DNA of 64,000 nucleotides from the NCBI RefSeq assembly GCF_013389365.1, contig NZ_JACADJ010000012.1, positions 1 through 64,000 on the forward strand, given 5' to 3'. Below the pieces are notes generated by a model, which saw only the letters and a list, made by a program, of their open reading frames with translations, searched no databases and was not told where the DNA came from. Below, piece after piece: positions 26,576 through 34,565 of this stretch (positions are counted from its first letter, which is position 1; each line of letters starts with the position of its first letter). The DNA comes from Desulfobacter latus. GTDB lineage: Bacteria; Desulfobacterota; Desulfobacteria; Desulfobacterales; Desulfobacteraceae. The position numbers were made by a program, and so were the translations under genes.

Positions 26576-26578
26576 GGA

Positions 26579-27025
26579 TCAAATAAATGATTTTATCCGG
26601 GCCTCTAACGCCTCTTTAGGCAAGGCCCCTGCGACCTGGTCAACCAGACTGCCGTTTTTCACGAAAAGCATGGTGGGAATGCTTTGAATGCGGTATTTTG
26701 AGCTGGTCATAGGATTTTCATCCACATTGACCTTGGCAATTTTAAGCCGTCCCCGGTAAGTTTTTGCCAGGCTGTCCAGGATGGGACCCACAGCCCGGCA
26801 GGGACCGCACCAGGGGGCCCAGCAATCCACCAGTACCGGAAGGGGTGACTGCATGACCGCCTGCTCAAAATCGGCATCCGTAACGTTCACCGGGGCATCA
26901 AAAATTTCAAGGTTCAAAATTGTGCCGCACTTGCCGCACTTGGGGCTTTCCGAAATTCTGTTTTCAGGCACCCGGTTTTTTGCCCCGCATTTCGTACACC
27001 GAATAATCAATTGATTTGCAGCCAT
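26579..27025 (-). CDS. trxC: Thioredoxin with N-terminal zinc ribbon (TrxC-type)
   Basis: Protein of 148 aa from MAANQL (GAGGGAGATG upstream; the frame is open to 27076). The N-terminal zinc ribbon (CTKCGAKNRVP … SPKCGKCGTIL) precedes a thioredoxin fold with WAPWCGPC active site, VDENP and the cis-Pro loop SIPTMLF. It matches Trx2/TrxC: a cytoplasmic disulfide reductase whose ribbon tunes redox behaviour. It is the last gene on this strand after the thiamine genes, 84 bases downstream of the DUF364 gene. Confidence 0.92.
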   Translation of the reverse strand: MAANQLIIRCTKCGAKNRVPENRISESPKCGKCGTILNLEIFDAPVNVTDADFEQAVMQSPLPVLVDCWAPWCGPCRAVGPILDSLAKTYRGRLKIAKVNVDENPMTSSKYRIQSIPTMLFVKNGSLVDQVAGALPKEALEARIKSFI

Positions 27026-27109
27026 ATTTACATCTCCCTCTTTGTTTATGGTTTCATCCTGAGGCTTGATGATCAAGTAAGCGCATCAGGCCAATTCTGA
27101 CAGATAGCC

Positions 27110-27838
27110 TCAGTGCCCGCAATGACAATAACTTGAAAGTCCCAAAATTTTGGCCGGCGCACTGATGGTCACCCCGAAAAACACGGCAGGTTTGCCGCAG
27201 TTCAAAAAATGGGTAATGGTGCCGTTCACAATGGTGGACCCGGTGGCAAAAATCATGTCGCACCAGTCAAGCCCATCTTCAAAGTTTTCCCCGGATTCTA
27301 TACGCACCCCGAACTTTTCGGTACCCACGTTGTCCGGGTCAAGGTCCAGGGCCCGCATCGTGTTCTGTCCGGCAAGATACTCCAGGAATCTTGGTTGAAG
27401 CCCGGCCAGAAGCATCTTTTTTCCTGAAAACTGCGGTTGTTCAATCAGGTTTTTGGCGCACGCGACCGGTTCCTTGTCCTTGCAATGTATTGTTTTTTCA
27501 CAAAGCTGCAAGGATCTGTAAACCGCATTAAGCCCTGCAATGAAAATGGCCCGTTCATTGGTTTTTGTATGGTCCAATTCAAGCAGGCCATCCACGGACA
27601 AAGAGATATCTGCATACTCGTCTGTGAACGACTGGCCCACAGCCCCGTTAAATGTTGCGGCCATCATCACCTCTTTGCCTTTGACAATGGGATAATCATC
27701 ATGATCCGGGCTGCCGATGGCTTCTTCGACGGACAACGGCTTGCATTTGATGTCAATTCTTTTGTCTGCCAGGTCGTGGCGGATGATTTCCGCTTCTAAG
27801 GCGTCTTTCAGTTGAATGTAAATATCGTTGATGTTCAT
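27110..27838 (-). CDS. DUF364/DUF4213-family putative metal-chelation protein
   Basis: Protein of 242 aa from MNINDIYIQL (AGGGAATGAA upstream; the upstream extension of the frame is thiE antisense-frame sequence). The N-terminal part resembles DUF4213 and the second half the DUF364 'heavy-metal chelation' domain, with GLQPRFLEYLA, DLDPDNVGTEKFGVRIESGE and MIFATGSTIVNGTITHFLN. Members often sit near metal or cofactor genes; no reaction is established. Here it follows thiE by 22 bases in a thiamine operon, so a role linked to that pathway or to iron supply is possible. Confidence 0.75.
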   Translation of the reverse strand: MNINDIYIQLKDALEAEIIRHDLADKRIDIKCKPLSVEEAIGSPDHDDYPIVKGKEVMMAATFNGAVGQSFTDEYADISLSVDGLLELDHTKTNERAIFIAGLNAVYRSLQLCEKTIHCKDKEPVACAKNLIEQPQFSGKKMLLAGLQPRFLEYLAGQNTMRALDLDPDNVGTEKFGVRIESGENFEDGLDWCDMIFATGSTIVNGTITHFLNCGKPAVFFGVTISAPAKILGLSSYCHCGH

Positions 27839-27860
27839 TTCATTCCCTTTATTCGATACA

Positions 27861-28556
27861 TTACCGCTTATGCCGATGCCAGGTTTTAACCAGACTTTCT
27901 GCTTCACCCCCGGGATCATCTGCTTCGGATATCGCAGATACAACAAAAAAACCGGCAACGCCTGTCTGGGCAAGGGGCGGTATATCGACAAGTTTAACGC
28001 CCCCGCCAACCACGACAGGAATTGAACTGAGCTGGGCAAGCGTTGTAATGTCCGTAATGCTTCTTGTAATTCTTTTGCCGTCCACATCAAGCCCGCTGTC
28101 CGGCTTCGTCTTTGTTTCATGCAAGGGGCCTGCGCCAAAATAGTCAATCAGGCTGACATCGGCATTTTTTATGTATTCAAACAATTCATGGGTCCTGGCG
28201 GATAAGCCGACAACCGCATCAGGGCCTAAATATTCCCGGCAGATGTCCACAGGGATATCTGATTGGCCCACATGGATGCCGTCAACCTTTATGCCTTGTT
28301 TTTTTGCCGCCAGAACCACGTCAAGGCGGTCATTCACCAACAGGGTCACCATGCCGGATTTACCGGTTTGCGCGATCACTTCGGATGCCTGGCCGGTTAA
28401 TTCAATTAATTCCCTGGCAGAGGCTGTTTTGGACCGAACTTGCACGCATGTAACACCGGCGTCTACCGCATCCCGGATAATGGGCGCAACAGGACGACCT
28501 TTGGTATTCTCCGGTCCCACCACAAAATATGCTGAAATATCCAGTTTACTTCTCAT
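27861..28556 (-). CDS. thiE: Thiamine-phosphate synthase
   Basis: Protein of about 231 aa joining HMP-PP and HET-P to give thiamine monophosphate. TIM-barrel motifs include VTCVQVRSKTASAREL (usual QLR/QVR strand), LLVNDRLDVVLA, VDGIHVGQSDIP, VVGLSARTHEL, DYFGAGPLHETKTKPDSG and the phosphate loop IPVVVGGGVK. The chosen ATG has AGAGG eight bases upstream; another in-frame ATG lies two codons earlier. The start overlaps the end of the preceding gene, so expression is coupled. Confidence 0.9.
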   Translation of the reverse strand: MRSKLDISAYFVVGPENTKGRPVAPIIRDAVDAGVTCVQVRSKTASARELIELTGQASEVIAQTGKSGMVTLLVNDRLDVVLAAKKQGIKVDGIHVGQSDIPVDICREYLGPDAVVGLSARTHELFEYIKNADVSLIDYFGAGPLHETKTKPDSGLDVDGKRITRSITDITTLAQLSSIPVVVGGGVKLVDIPPLAQTGVAGFFVVSAISEADDPGGEAESLVKTWHRHKR

Positions 28557-28863
28557 GCGCATCCGCCTCTTCCAAAATACAATTAATCTTAGCCACCTTG
28601 GACGTCATCATGTCCGTAAATCCGGGCCGTATATCTGCTTTCAGCACAACGCCGGTACGAATGCCTTTTTCGGCAAGTACAAAGGCGGCGTCTTTTACCA
28701 CTTTCATGACGTCATCCCAGGGGCCTTCAATCTCCGTGAACATGGAATTCGTTCGATTTTTAAGACCTGATTCTCTTATAATTTTTATGACTTGTGCCAC
28801 CTCACGGCTAAGCTCATCTCCTGTTCCGCTGGGTGATATGCACACTGAAACCAATGTATTCAT
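28546..28863 (-). CDS. Thiamine-binding protein (MTH1187/YkoF-like)
   Basis: Small protein of 105 aa of the MTH1187/DUF77 thiamine-binding group: VSVCISPSGTGDELSREVAQVIKIIRESGL, MFTEIEGPWDDVMKVVKDA, GIRTGVVLKADIRPG. Such ferredoxin-fold proteins bind thiamine or its hydroxymethylpyrimidine part and can feed salvage. It sits between thiM and thiE, six bases from one and overlapping the other, which supports the assignment. Confidence 0.85.
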   Translation of the reverse strand: MNTLVSVCISPSGTGDELSREVAQVIKIIRESGLKNRTNSMFTEIEGPWDDVMKVVKDAAFVLAEKGIRTGVVLKADIRPGFTDMMTSKVAKINCILEEADAHEK

Positions 28864-28869
28864 ATATTT

Positions 28870-29706
28870 TTAAATCTCCTCAATATCAAACGGGTTTTCT
28901 GCAATTTCCTTGGATTTTGCTTTATACAATTCATCCAGAAAATGAACCTGAAAACTTGCCGGAGCATCTGTTTTTTCGGCAGCGCGACAACCGGCCAGGT
29001 TATAAACCGCCGCACCTGTCAATGCTGCGATAAAAGCGGATGCCGCAGTGGCATAAACAGCCATGACGCCGCCTAAAGAGCAGCCGGATCCGGTGATTTT
29101 TTCCATAAAATGCGACCCGCCATGACAAAAAGCGATAACAGAACCATCGGTAATCAAATCCTGCTTGCCCGAAACGGCCACAGCCCCGCCGGTCCATCCG
29201 GCCAGGGCCACGGCCGCATCCTTGGCCGCGCTCACCGGATCCTGGGAATCCACCCCCCGGACATTGGATGTTCCGGTGCCGCCGGCCAGCCCCCATAATC
29301 CGGCCAGGGCAATAATTTCAGAGGCATTCCCACGGATGATACTTGGCTTGCAGGGTTTAAATGCCAGCAACAGCCGGGTACGAAGATCGCCGATACCGAT
29401 GGCCACAGGATCCAGAACCCATGGTTTCCCGCTGCTGTGCAAAATTTTTGCCATGGGGGGTAACGTCTTTTCATAGACCGGTGTAAGGGTCCCCAGGTTT
29501 ATGTAGGCGGCACCTCCTGCCTGGGCCAGGGATCGGGCTTCATCCGGCAGATATACCATGGCGGCCGAACCGCCCACGGCAAGCTGGGCATTGGCGACAA
29601 AATTGATGGTTACCGTGTTGGTGACGGAACCTGCCATGGGATTGGTTTGTCTTACGGTTTCAACGGCATGAATTATTCCGGCTTGAATGTCTTTTTTAAA
29701 ACTCAT
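28870..29706 (-). CDS. thiM: Hydroxyethylthiazole kinase
   Basis: Protein of 278 aa phosphorylating the thiazole alcohol for thiamine salvage. Ribokinase-like features: PMAGSVTNTVTINFVANAQLAVGGSAAMVYLPDE, WVLDPVAIGIGDLR, IIRGNASEIIALAG, GVDSQDP and the anion-hole motif GSGCSLGG near the C-terminus (catalytic Cys of this family). It is first in the operon thiM, thiamine-binding protein, thiE, DUF364 protein and thioredoxin. No TPP riboswitch core was visible in the 104 bases upstream. Confidence 0.92.
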   Translation of the reverse strand: MSFKKDIQAGIIHAVETVRQTNPMAGSVTNTVTINFVANAQLAVGGSAAMVYLPDEARSLAQAGGAAYINLGTLTPVYEKTLPPMAKILHSSGKPWVLDPVAIGIGDLRTRLLLAFKPCKPSIIRGNASEIIALAGLWGLAGGTGTSNVRGVDSQDPVSAAKDAAVALAGWTGGAVAVSGKQDLITDGSVIAFCHGGSHFMEKITGSGCSLGGVMAVYATAASAFIAALTGAAVYNLAGCRAAEKTDAPASFQVHFLDELYKAKSKEIAENPFDIEEI

Positions 29707-29736
29707 TTATTTTCTTGTTCCTAATATGTTAACCCT

Positions 29737-29780
29737 CTTTTTCCAAGGCAATCGCATTTAAACATATCCTGGAAATAAAA
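29737..29780. repeat. 44-bp direct repeat, copy A (right of thiM start)
   Basis: Matches 31585-31628 at about 39 of 44 positions in the same orientation (shared core TAAACATATCCTGGAAATA). The two copies bracket the AIPR gene and its terminator. Confidence 0.8.
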
Positions 29781-29808
29781 AAAAGGTGGGGACCGGCAAG
29801 TGCCCACC
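29775..29808 (-). terminator. Terminator of the AIPR gene
   Basis: Minus strand: stem GGTGGG/CCCACC (29803-29808 and 29785-29790) with a 12-base loop, then nine or more T. It begins immediately after the gene's stop. Confidence 0.8.
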
Positions 29809-29810
29809 GC

Positions 29811-31487
29811 TCATCTTCCGGCCGCCTTCAACATTTCGAGAAGATCGCCACGGCGGAACGTTGCGGACAATTGCTGCAAAGAAATATCCCGGTCACCATA
29901 GCATTGCTTCAATGCCTTTGAGATATCATCTGACGTCTGTTTCCGGAACAGATCTGATTTATTTTCCAGAAGCGTTTTGACCTGTGCAAAATTGCGATGG
30001 TCCAAGTTATTAAGTTTTATACCTGATTCACGTAAGAGCCTACGACCCACCAACATTGCAATATAATGAGAGGCATAAGGCAAAAATTCCGGGGGATTCT
30101 CCTGGGATGGGCGCTTACGTTCATTTTCAACCTGTCTGAAAATCAGAGTGGCGAGAATTGCTTGGGTAGCGTTCAACTCTTCGAATATTTCCTCATATAG
30201 TTTTCCGAAGTGTTCCTTGCGTCGGAACTTTGCCTGGTGGGGTTTCTCACGCCAGATTGCCAGAACGGCCTCGGCGGTGATAGAGCTGGATATTGTACTT
30301 GACCCGATTGTTCCCTGTTCCCGTTGGCGCTTATAGGCATACCCCAAGTCGTTCATACCTATTTCAAGTTGCTTTTGACGGTCATCATTGGAACGCAAAT
30401 CACGCAGATCCACAGGATTTTGACTGTTCGTCGCATAGGTAATATCAGTCACGAAACGCTGATCATCCTCTGCCAGCTCGTAAACACGCACCATCACGTA
30501 GGTGTTCTGGTAGTCAGAAAAAAGGTCTGGATTATTCAGGGTCTGCTGGATCGTTTTACAGGTCTGACCACCGTTGATAATCTGCATATTTTCCAATTTT
30601 AACTGAAAGTTTTCACCCTGAAGCGCATTATGCCTGAAATTTTTACAGATCATCGTAATACCATTATTAAAGAAATAGAAATTCTCCCGACTGTCTGGAT
30701 TTACCAAGGTCGCGTGAATCGCCGTGTTCACCCGATTTTCGTGTAATCCCAGATAACGACGGATGTTTCGTTGCAGCAGCATGTCATGGTGGCGGTTAAA
30801 CAACTCCGCGATTTCAGAAACCAAAACTTTGCCGGTAACAACACGACGGTAATTAAAATTTTCAAAAACGGCCTTGCCCACCAAATGCAATGTATCATCC
30901 ACAGATTTAGTTTTCCGTAAAATATCAACAATGGAATCATGATTAAAATGTATCCATTTCATCTGTTTTTCGGGAAGGTTGGACTGGTGAATCCACCGTT
31001 GCGCCTGATCGTTCCACATTGCGCCATTGTTGCAGAGAATCACCCTGACATCAGGAATCCAGCCATCCAGCACCATGGAGCGGATCTCTTCTACTTTGGG
31101 CTTGATGTGCGGGTTTAAGTCAACCTCTCTGGACGGATCAAACAGAATCTGCACCGTATTTACGGCCTTCTGTACGCCATTTTCTGGAAAGTTCGCACTA
31201 CCATCCAGATTATTGATCTTATATTTTCCCTGAAATATCGTCACCAAAAACTCGCCGTCATCGACCTCTCCGACATGCAAGCCATCGACCCCTGCATCGT
31301 TACCGCCTTCGGTTAAAAGGTCTACGCTTTCTTCAAGTGACATATCCAAGCAATTTGATATGCAAAGCAGTACAAAAGCCGCTGAGCGTTTCTTGTTTTC
31401 ATCTTTTCCAAACCGTTCAAACCAGTCAGGATTCTTTTTTAAGATGCCGGTCAGCTGTTGATCAATAATGCTAGCGTTTATATCCAT
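29811..31487 (-). CDS. AIPR-family abortive-infection phage-resistance protein
   Basis: Protein of 558 aa from MDINASIIDQ (AAGGAG upstream; the frame is open to 31538). AIPR features: an N-terminal nuclease-like region with GGNDAGVDGLHVGE … LVTIFQGKYK (D…QxK as in PD-(D/E)xK folds), the central FNNGITMICKNFR and the strongly conserved MQIINGGQTCKTI, and TYATNSQNPVDLRDLRSND. AIPR proteins are linked to phage resistance by abortive infection and often travel with restriction systems, as here. The gene has its own terminator and lies between 44-bp direct repeats, pointing to insertion as a cassette. Confidence 0.88.
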   Translation of the reverse strand: MDINASIIDQQLTGILKKNPDWFERFGKDENKKRSAAFVLLCISNCLDMSLEESVDLLTEGGNDAGVDGLHVGEVDDGEFLVTIFQGKYKINNLDGSANFPENGVQKAVNTVQILFDPSREVDLNPHIKPKVEEIRSMVLDGWIPDVRVILCNNGAMWNDQAQRWIHQSNLPEKQMKWIHFNHDSIVDILRKTKSVDDTLHLVGKAVFENFNYRRVVTGKVLVSEIAELFNRHHDMLLQRNIRRYLGLHENRVNTAIHATLVNPDSRENFYFFNNGITMICKNFRHNALQGENFQLKLENMQIINGGQTCKTIQQTLNNPDLFSDYQNTYVMVRVYELAEDDQRFVTDITYATNSQNPVDLRDLRSNDDRQKQLEIGMNDLGYAYKRQREQGTIGSSTISSSITAEAVLAIWREKPHQAKFRRKEHFGKLYEEIFEELNATQAILATLIFRQVENERKRPSQENPPEFLPYASHYIAMLVGRRLLRESGIKLNNLDHRNFAQVKTLLENKSDLFRKQTSDDISKALKQCYGDRDISLQQLSATFRRGDLLEMLKAAGR

Positions 31488-31917
31488 ATCAAAAAGCTCC
31501 TTAATAATTAAGCAAGGTCTCCCTCGAATTCCGAACAAGCACCCGTTTATGTTTTTAACTCTTTTTTGCCTTTCTTGTCACCTTTTTTTCCAGAGCAATC
31601 GGCATGTAAACATATCCTGGAAATAAAATATGTATCCTTTGGCGTAACGCCGAGGGCGGCTTAAAAGACAAGCAGACGAGCAATTTTATTTTGACCATGG
31701 GCCTTAAGTATAAGGTGTTCTCCGAATTCAGAGTGGCTTTATTCAGCCCGTTTGGTTGTACCACGACAATCCCGGTCATAATGCGGAACGGATTGCCTCT
31801 GGTAAATAGGACTAAAAGTACAGAAGTGATATTTTTACAAAACAGAGATTGACAAACATCTCTCATATTTATATTTTACACAGAAATAACATTACAGCAT
31901 ATTGTAAGGATGACTGG
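31488..31917. promoter_or_regulatory. Divergent region between AIPR and the restriction locus, with promoter
   Basis: Holds direct repeat copy B (31585-31628) and, at 31849-31877, a plus-strand promoter candidate (TTGACA, 17-base spacer, TATTTT) for the restriction locus beginning at 31918. No convincing gene; the 103-codon minus frame at 31555-31866 has no ribosome site and crosses the repeat. Confidence 0.5.
31585..31628. repeat. 44-bp direct repeat, copy B
   Basis: Partner of 29737-29780, same orientation, 1848 bp apart. See copy A. Confidence 0.8.
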
Positions 31918-32526
31918 ATGAAGATAAAAATAAAAAAACTGGCAGCCGTGCAGATGGGATACTCGTTTAGGTCCCGTCTCGAAGCCTCTGAAAGTGGTGC
32001 AATTGCAGTTATTCAGATGAAAGATCTTCTGGATGACAACACGGTCGGCTGTGATGGTCTGGTCAAAATCAATATGGATGCCATGAAAAAGCACCACCTC
32101 GCGCAAAGAGGCGATCTGGTATTCAGGTCTCGCGGGCATGTGAGCACGGCAGCGATTCTTCTTGAAGATCCGGGAAAGGCCGTTGTCGCCGCGCCTTTAT
32201 TAAGGATAAGGGTGACCCAGAAGGATTTGGTTTTGCCCGAGTATCTGAACTGGTATATCAGGCAGCGGGATGCGCAGATTTTTCTGACCAGCCGGGCCAA
32301 GGGAACGGTTCAGAAGATGATCAGCAAGCAGGCCATTGAAGATCTGGAGGTGGCGCTGCCAAGTCTGGAAAAACAGAAAAATATCGTTGCGCTGGCCATG
32401 TTGTCTGCTCGTGAACAAACCTTGCTTCAGACGCTGGCCGACAAGCGGGAACAATACATTTCAATAGTACTAATGCAGGTTGCGACCACGGATACAAAGA
32501 AAGGAACCACAGATGGACACGGATAA
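31918..32526 (+). CDS. Half-size type I restriction specificity (S) protein
   Basis: Protein of 202 aa with one target-recognition domain and one helical spacer, half a normal HsdS. AAGGA lies eight bases before the ATG. The TRD (about 1-145) has MGYSFRSRLEASESGAIAVIQMKDL and GDLVFRSRGHVSTAAIL; the conserved helix region follows (SLEKQKNIVALAMLSAREQTLLQTLADKREQYI). Single-TRD S proteins can dimerise to bind symmetric sites. The last dozen residues (TDTKKGTTDGHG) and the stop codon are written by the inverted-repeat arm of the downstream GxxExxY cassette, so the natural C-terminus has been replaced. Confidence 0.8.
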   Translation: MKIKIKKLAAVQMGYSFRSRLEASESGAIAVIQMKDLLDDNTVGCDGLVKINMDAMKKHHLAQRGDLVFRSRGHVSTAAILLEDPGKAVVAAPLLRIRVTQKDLVLPEYLNWYIRQRDAQIFLTSRAKGTVQKMISKQAIEDLEVALPSLEKQKNIVALAMLSAREQTLLQTLADKREQYISIVLMQVATTDTKKGTTDGHG

Positions 32527-32535
32527 ACACGGATT
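32505..32535 (+). repeat. Left 31-bp inverted arm of the GxxExxY cassette
   Basis: Pairs with 34519-34549 on the opposite strand with four mismatches (core AACCACAGATGGACAC). It contains the stop codon of the half-S gene and the start codon of the GxxExxY gene. Confidence 0.85.
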
Positions 32536-32986
32536 CTTATTAAAAGAAGAAACACACCAAATTATTGGGTGTGCCTTTGAAGTGTTAAATATGCTTGGCC
32601 ATGGGTTGTTAGAAAAACCGTATGAGAATGCTCTTGTTGTTGAGTTTGGATTGAAGGGTATTCAATACAAACAACAGGCCCGTTTTCCCGTCATTTATAA
32701 AACCATTCAAGTCGGAGAATATATCCCCGACCTGATTGTATTCGATAAAATCATCGTGGATACCAAAGTCATCAAATCTATTGGCAACAACGAAAAGACT
32801 CAGATTATAAACTATCTGAAAATAACCGGTCTGCGAGTCGGTCTGATACTTAACTTTAAACACGCAAAATTAGAATGGAAGAGAATCATACTGTCAACTA
32901 CCCCTCGGCTAAAGACCGAGGGGCTTGAAAAAGCCCCAAAGTTGACCAGTCTAAGTGCTTCGAGTACTACGTTAGATCGGAAATAG
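32513..32986 (+). pseudogene. GxxExxY protein with 3' end replaced by an IscB element
   Basis: Open frame of 157 codons. The diagnostic motif is GLLEKPYE (G-x-x-E-x-x-Y), with IIGCAFEVLNMLGHG before it and a PD-(D/E)xK-like core after it (YIPDLIVFDKIIVDTKVIKSI; the usual E-x-K reads D-T-K). The genuine C-terminus ends near EWKRIIL at 32893. Codons after that come from the IscB element's left end and are spurious. Joining 32893 directly to about 34507 restores an open frame through the right arm, ending in a TGA that overlaps the hsdM ATG. GxxExxY proteins are widespread and poorly understood. The fragment may still fold, as only the tail is altered. Confidence 0.8.
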
Positions 32987-33128
32987 GTACCCTGGGGTAC
33001 TCGCCAGCTCCAGGTTCTACGGCAAGTGGTTAAACAGGTTTAAGGGGTTAAGCCGGTGCTGCTTGCGCCAAACCCGGTCATAACATTGACGCGGCAAACA
33101 TTACCTTGGAAACAAGAGGATTTTAAAA
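32894..33128 (+). ncRNA. Omega-RNA upstream of iscB
   Basis: About 235 bp directly 5' of iscB without a credible gene but with several complementary segments (32901-32923 hairpin; GGGGCTTG…AAGCCCC at 32920-32938; GCCGGTGCTGC…GCGGC further on). In IscB systems this position encodes the guide RNA scaffold, with the guide itself just 5' of the element, here about 32878-32893, i.e. the GxxExxY gene sequence. Boundaries and fold are inference. Confidence 0.65.
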
Positions 33129-34421
33129 TTGAGTGTATTTGTTCTGGATACAAACAAAAAGCCGCAGAATCCGGTGCATCCGGCAAAGGCAAGACTGCTT
33201 TTGACAGAAGGAAAAGCCGCGGTTTTCAGACAGTTCCCCTTCACGATCATTTTGAAAGAGAAAGCCTTGGACGTGGCATCAAACCCATTGCGGATCAAGA
33301 TTGATCCGGGCAGTAGAGAGACCGGAATTGCCGTGATTAACGACGATTCCGGAGAGATTATTTTTGCCATGGAACTGAGACATCGAGGCCAACAGATCAA
33401 AAATAATCTGGAATCAAGACGAGCCATCAGAAGATCCCGGAGAAACCGGAAAACGCGATACCGGAAGCCGCGCTTTGATAACCGGACCAGGGCGGAAGGA
33501 TGGTTGCCGCCTTCATTAAAAAGCCGGGTTCACAATATCGAAACCTGGGTCAACCGGTTGTGCCGGTTTTGCAATATTCAGGCAATTTCAATGGAGTTGG
33601 TTCGGTTTGACATGCAGAAAATACAGAATCCCGAAATATCCGGTGTCGCGTATCAGCAGGGGGAACTCATGGGTTATGAGGTACGGGAATACCTTCTGGA
33701 AAAATGGGACAGAACGTGTGCCTACTGCGGAAAAACAGATATCCCGTTGGAGATTGAACATATCGTGCCGAAATCGAAAGGCGGTTCCAACAGAGTCAGT
33801 AATCTGACACTGGCCTGTACGGCGTGCAACAGGAAGAAGGGGAACAAGCCCCTAGAACAGTTCCTTTCAAGGAAACCGGGACTGTTGAAGCGAATTCAAA
33901 AGCAGTCCAAAGTGCCGCTCAAGGATGCGGGCGCCGTCAACACGACCCGATGGGACTTGTTCCGTACCTTGAAAAAAACCGGACTGCCGGTTGAAACAGG
34001 CTCCGGCGGTTTGACAAAATTCAACCGGACGACCAGGGGACTTCACAAAACGCATTGGCTTGATGCCGCCTGTGTCGGGAAAAGCACACCTGAAAAGATT
34101 TTTCAGATCGACAAAACCGTGTTGATTGTAAAGGCAGACGGTCATGGCTCAAGGCAGATGTGCAGGGTAAACAAGTTCGGATTCCCCCGGACAACAGCAA
34201 AGTCAACTGAGAAAAAAGTCAAAGGGTTTCAGACGGGCGACATCGTCAAGGCGGTTGTCACTTCCGGTAAAAAGGTCGGAACGTACATCGGGCGTGTCGC
34301 TGTCAGAAAAAGCGGATCATTTAACATTAAAACAGTGGACAAAACAGTACAGGGCATTAGCTGGAAATATTGCAGACTGCTTCATGCATCTGACGGTTAT
34401 TCCTACAATACGACGTGCTAA
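33129..34421 (+). CDS. iscB: IscB RNA-guided nuclease (RuvC-HNH, RRXRR/PLMP N-terminus)
   Basis: Protein of 430 aa, normal for IscB, starting at TTG with AGAGGA nine bases upstream. N-terminal PLMP-type domain (1-50, SVFVLDTNKKPQNPVHPAKARLLL). RuvC-I IKIDPGSRETGIAVI (catalytic Asp), arginine-rich bridge helix (SRRAIRRSRRNRKTRYRKP) and RuvC-II ISMELVRFD (Glu). HNH: CAYCGKTDIPLEIEHIVPKSKGG…CTACNRKKGNKPL, with both zinc Cys pairs and His. RuvC-III is GLHKTHWLDAACV (Asp), and a C-terminal target-motif region follows (VKADGHGSRQMCRVNKFGFPR). All catalytic residues are present, so it is predicted active. IscB is the ancestor group of Cas9. The element has landed inside a GxxExxY gene in a restriction locus. 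Confidence 0.93.
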   Translation: MSVFVLDTNKKPQNPVHPAKARLLLTEGKAAVFRQFPFTIILKEKALDVASNPLRIKIDPGSRETGIAVINDDSGEIIFAMELRHRGQQIKNNLESRRAIRRSRRNRKTRYRKPRFDNRTRAEGWLPPSLKSRVHNIETWVNRLCRFCNIQAISMELVRFDMQKIQNPEISGVAYQQGELMGYEVREYLLEKWDRTCAYCGKTDIPLEIEHIVPKSKGGSNRVSNLTLACTACNRKKGNKPLEQFLSRKPGLLKRIQKQSKVPLKDAGAVNTTRWDLFRTLKKTGLPVETGSGGLTKFNRTTRGLHKTHWLDAACVGKSTPEKIFQIDKTVLIVKADGHGSRQMCRVNKFGFPRTTAKSTEKKVKGFQTGDIVKAVVTSGKKVGTYIGRVAVRKSGSFNIKTVDKTVQGISWKYCRLLHASDGYSYNTTC

Positions 34422-34518
34422 GGTCCGGTGCATGGACTACTAAATTATTATAAGGAGGGCGGCAATTCCTCCCCTGAGCTAAAGACTCAGGGGTTTCCTT
34501 GCCGCATTTTATGAAAAT

Positions 34519-34549
34519 AATCTGTGTAAATCTGTGTCCATCTGTGGTT
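34519..34549 (-). repeat. Right 31-bp inverted arm of the GxxExxY cassette
   Basis: Inverted partner of 32505-32535 (27 of 31 matches). It ends 16 bases before the hsdM start; the hsdM ribosome site AAGGAG follows immediately. Confidence 0.85.
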
Positions 34550-34565
34550 ACAAAGGAGCAATATC

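Larger units (their letters stand above)
32894..34506 (+). mobile_element. IscB element (IS200/IS605-type, no tnpA)
   Basis: The left subterminal hairpin (CCCCTCGG CTAAAGA CCGAGGGG, 32901-32923) and right subterminal hairpin (CCCCTGAG CTAAAGA CTCAGGGG, 34471-34493) share the same loop, as expected for single-strand transposon ends. Between them lie a conserved-looking non-coding stretch and one iscB gene. There is no tnpA, so mobility would need a transposase in trans. The exact ends are inferred from the host gene break on the left and from the GCCGCA after the hairpin on the right. Confidence 0.82.

Noticed and set aside
29707-29810. TPP riboswitch before thiM
   Set aside because: The space is short and contains no CUGAGA or ACCUGAUC-like core; the one hairpin with a T-run belongs to the end of the AIPR gene.
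31555-31866. 103-codon minus-strand frame between AIPR and the restriction locus
   Set aside because: No ribosome site, crosses a direct repeat copy and the restriction promoter, no family resemblance.
33129-34421. Cas9 or orphan HNH homing endonuclease
   Set aside because: Size (430 aa), PLMP-type N-terminus, short HNH insert and transposon-type ends fit IscB; there is no REC lobe and no CRISPR array.
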